Part shown: one piece after another, positions 62,227-64,000 of the stretch
How positions within the stretch are numbered: position 1 is the stretch's first letter
Layout of the letters: the number at the start of each line of letters is the position of its first letter
NCBI GenBank assembly: GCA_008933805.1
Contig: WBUH01000001.1
Coordinates: 310,001 to 374,000, forward strand
Direction: 5' to 3'
DNA: 64,000 nt
Source of the DNA: Bacteroidota bacterium
GTDB taxonomy: Bacteria; Bacteroidota; Bacteroidia; UBA8524
The notes under the pieces: model-generated
Seen by the model: the letters and a program-made list of their open reading frames with translations, nothing else
What the model was told of the DNA's origin: nothing
Database searches by the model: none
Made by a program: the position numbers and the translations under genes

Positions 62227-64000
62227 ATGTGGTCACAATTAAAGGAATTAATTGCAGTCTCTTTGTGTGTCATGCTAACCCCGTTTATTAGTTTCGGGCA
62301 AAATGGTTTCTTAACTGTTTTAGATAATAACGGTCAACCTTACGCAGGGAAATACCAACTAAGTGTTGCATTGCCCAGCGGAACCACGTTTGTTACTTTC
62401 CCGCAAAAAGGTCAGGGTTCAGCTCTTGATGTAGCTTTTATGAGTTTTGATAAGCACCATAAAAAGCAAATTAGTACCAGCTTTTCATCCAATGATGAGA
62501 AATTACCCTTTGGTATTTCAATACACAAAAATACAGTGGTGATATGCGGTCGGGCAAAAAATGTAAACGGTCGGGATGGCCTTTTTCTGCTAAAGACAGA
62601 TACTTTGGGCAATATGCTTTGGTACAAAACCTATGGAAACAATCAGCAATTGGTGCCTCGCTGTGTTGCCATTGACGATAACGGTAATATTGCTGTAGGG
62701 GGTACCTACAACCCTTGGGAGTATAGCGGGGAGTTACACAGGGCATTCATATTACTTTTAAACTCAAATGGTCAACAAACAACCTTTAGCGCAATCAATA
62801 CCAACAGAAATTATCCTCACTTTACCTCAGTAATTGCAGTGCAAGGGGGAGGTTTTATGTTTTGCGGGCAGTTGGGACATGTTTGGGACTATTTTGCTGC
62901 CATGGTTGCTAAAGTATCAGCTACAGGAGTTATTGAGTGGGTGCAGTCGTACCGTATGGAATTACCGAGCAATGTATACAGCCTTACATCGGGAACGGCT
63001 GATAGAAGCACCACAAATGCTTGGGCTATGACACAGATTAATGCCAATAAATTTGCTTTGTCTGGCTATTGCAGCGACCATAACCAGTATGGAAACGGGC
63101 ATTCCTATTTTGACGGTTTCACCCTATTAATTGATAACAATGGTAATCCATTAAAGGCAAAGAGATATAGCAACAGCGGCGAAAGTAGTTTTTACCATCC
63201 TGAGTATTTAAAAGACGGAACAATAACAGTTTCAGGCTTCACTTCGGGAGGGAAAACTGCGTATTTATTATTGTTGGACACAGGGCTTAACCGTATTAAC
63301 GAAGCTGCCTATAAAATGTCGGCCAACCAGGGTAATGCCTTTTATACAGCCAATAAGACCGATGCAGGTAAGTATTTAGTAACAGGGGCAATGCAAAGCG
63401 GAACAATGCAATTGCCTGTGCTAGTATCGATGGATTTTACGAATAAAGGATGCGATACCGTTTCAGCACCAATAAGCATCATAGATATACCAATAGCCGG
63501 AATACCTGTAACCTATACCGTTGATGGTATAATCACTGAGTTTCCCGCAGCGGTATCGTCCTCTTGTTTTTGTGATAATACTGCGCCAAGATGCGGCAAT
63601 GTTGAGAATGTTACAATAGGAGTATCTTTTACTGTTAAAATGAAGTCGTGCAACAGCGCAACGGTATACATCGACCGCTCAAGCATAAACACAAAATGCA
63701 GTTACACAACCGCCTTAATTGTTGATGGTGATACTATTAATGCTGATTCAGTAACTATTACCCAAAGCGGGTCAGTAGTTTCAGCAATAGTTAAAATGGG
63801 TAATTGTGTTTTCAGTTCAAAGGATAGCACCATTACACTATCTGCAATAAGTAATAATTTTTTGGGTTCCGATTTAAAGTGTATTGAGTTTAGGAATTGG
63901 CAATTAGATGCCGCAATAGATGGGGACACTTATCAATGGTCTACCGGAGAAACTACGCGTAAAATTGTTGTTGATTCAAGCGGTGTTTATTGGGTGAAGG
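62227..64000 (+). CDS. Large secreted protein, partial (runs off the right edge)
   Basis: A reading frame of at least 591 codons opens at ATG 62227 and has no stop before the window ends. The N-terminus MWSQLKELIAVSLCVMLTPFISFGQ is a signal peptide. The middle repeats LLLKTDTLGNMLWYKTYG-like and GGFMFCGQLG-like beta units, as in proteins built of beta-propeller blades. The last part (TYQWSTGETTRKIVVDSSGVYWVK) is the W-S-T-G ... GxYWV module common in Bacteroidota gliding and T9SS proteins. A C-terminal sorting domain is expected beyond the edge. It is clearly protein-coding even though the end is missing. Confidence 0.82.
   Translation, partial: MWSQLKELIAVSLCVMLTPFISFGQNGFLTVLDNNGQPYAGKYQLSVALPSGTTFVTFPQKGQGSALDVAFMSFDKHHKKQISTSFSSNDEKLPFGISIHKNTVVICGRAKNVNGRDGLFLLKTDTLGNMLWYKTYGNNQQLVPRCVAIDDNGNIAVGGTYNPWEYSGELHRAFILLLNSNGQQTTFSAINTNRNYPHFTSVIAVQGGGFMFCGQLGHVWDYFAAMVAKVSATGVIEWVQSYRMELPSNVYSLTSGTADRSTTNAWAMTQINANKFALSGYCSDHNQYGNGHSYFDGFTLLIDNNGNPLKAKRYSNSGESSFYHPEYLKDGTITVSGFTSGGKTAYLLLLDTGLNRINEAAYKMSANQGNAFYTANKTDAGKYLVTGAMQSGTMQLPVLVSMDFTNKGCDTVSAPISIIDIPIAGIPVTYTVDGIITEFPAAVSSSCFCDNTAPRCGNVENVTIGVSFTVKMKSCNSATVYIDRSSINTKCSYTTALIVDGDTINADSVTITQSGSVVSAIVKMGNCVFSSKDSTITLSAISNNFLGSDLKCIEFRNWQLDAAIDGDTYQWSTGETTRKIVVDSSGVYWVK

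Noticed and set aside
1-64000. tRNA, rRNA, CRISPR array, insertion sequence or prophage
   Set aside because: I looked for T-loop motifs, regularly spaced repeats, transposase motifs and phage genes and found none. The tail-fibre-like protein at 50842 is an isolated secreted protein with a signal peptide, not part of a phage.

Overview
The window is from a member of the Bacteroidota that probably glides or secretes through the type IX system. It carries a gldB-type gliding lipoprotein and at least five secreted proteins with type IX (T9SS) C-terminal sorting domains. Many genes sit behind the phylum's own promoter form (TTTG or TTG, about 19 bases, TAnnTTTG). Gene density is high and most products are ordinary housekeeping enzymes. 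No rRNA, tRNA, CRISPR array, transposase or prophage was seen. The genus cannot be named from sequence reading alone.

Layout. 1-8160: aroB, rfbA and aroA (shikimate and dTDP-sugar synthesis), a six-helix membrane protein, gldB divergent from a beta-barrel protein, and nadE. This stretch is bounded on both sides by copies of one intergenic repeat family (1-155 inverted, 7704-8159 as a 251-bp tandem pair). 8245-16386: a SirB1-like protein behind topA, a secreted M43 metalloprotease, a dicarboxylate/amino acid symporter and aroC. 16395-18597: an AT-rich type II restriction-modification pair lying between aroC and maf. 18668-27157: maf, a UbiA prenyltransferase, a DUF5686 outer-membrane protein, an ECF sigma / anti-sigma-like / barrel-protein operon, and an M61 peptidase. 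27231-33873: a second M43 protease, then the tight operon miaB-GT9-GT-C-YkgJ.

34336-43818: rfbD, then on the minus strand tpiA-prmA-giant 1457-aa exported protein-plsY-clpS, a GlmU-like sugar nucleotidyltransferase and ribosomal protein L31. 43928-49156: a frameshifted lipoprotein gene, a small secreted protein, a GH3 amido synthetase, a cluster of three hairpins (one a perfect 44-bp palindrome), a serine hydrolase with a barrel partner, and cytidine deaminase. 49246-64000: a saccharopine dehydrogenase-family enzyme, a secreted pair (adhesin-head-like protein plus a large T9SS protein), a methyltransferase with a five-repeat DUF349 protein, HMG-CoA lyase, a second serine hydrolase, two more T9SS proteins, and a large secreted ORF that runs off the right edge.

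The strongest candidates for something undescribed are the giant exported protein in the tpiA-clpS operon, the secreted adhesin-like pair, the intergenic repeat family with its two built-in hairpins, and the three-palindrome cluster. No single new defence or mobile system is evident beyond the restriction-modification island. Several long-ORF starts (TTG) fall inside a -7 promoter box, so I moved those starts downstream.
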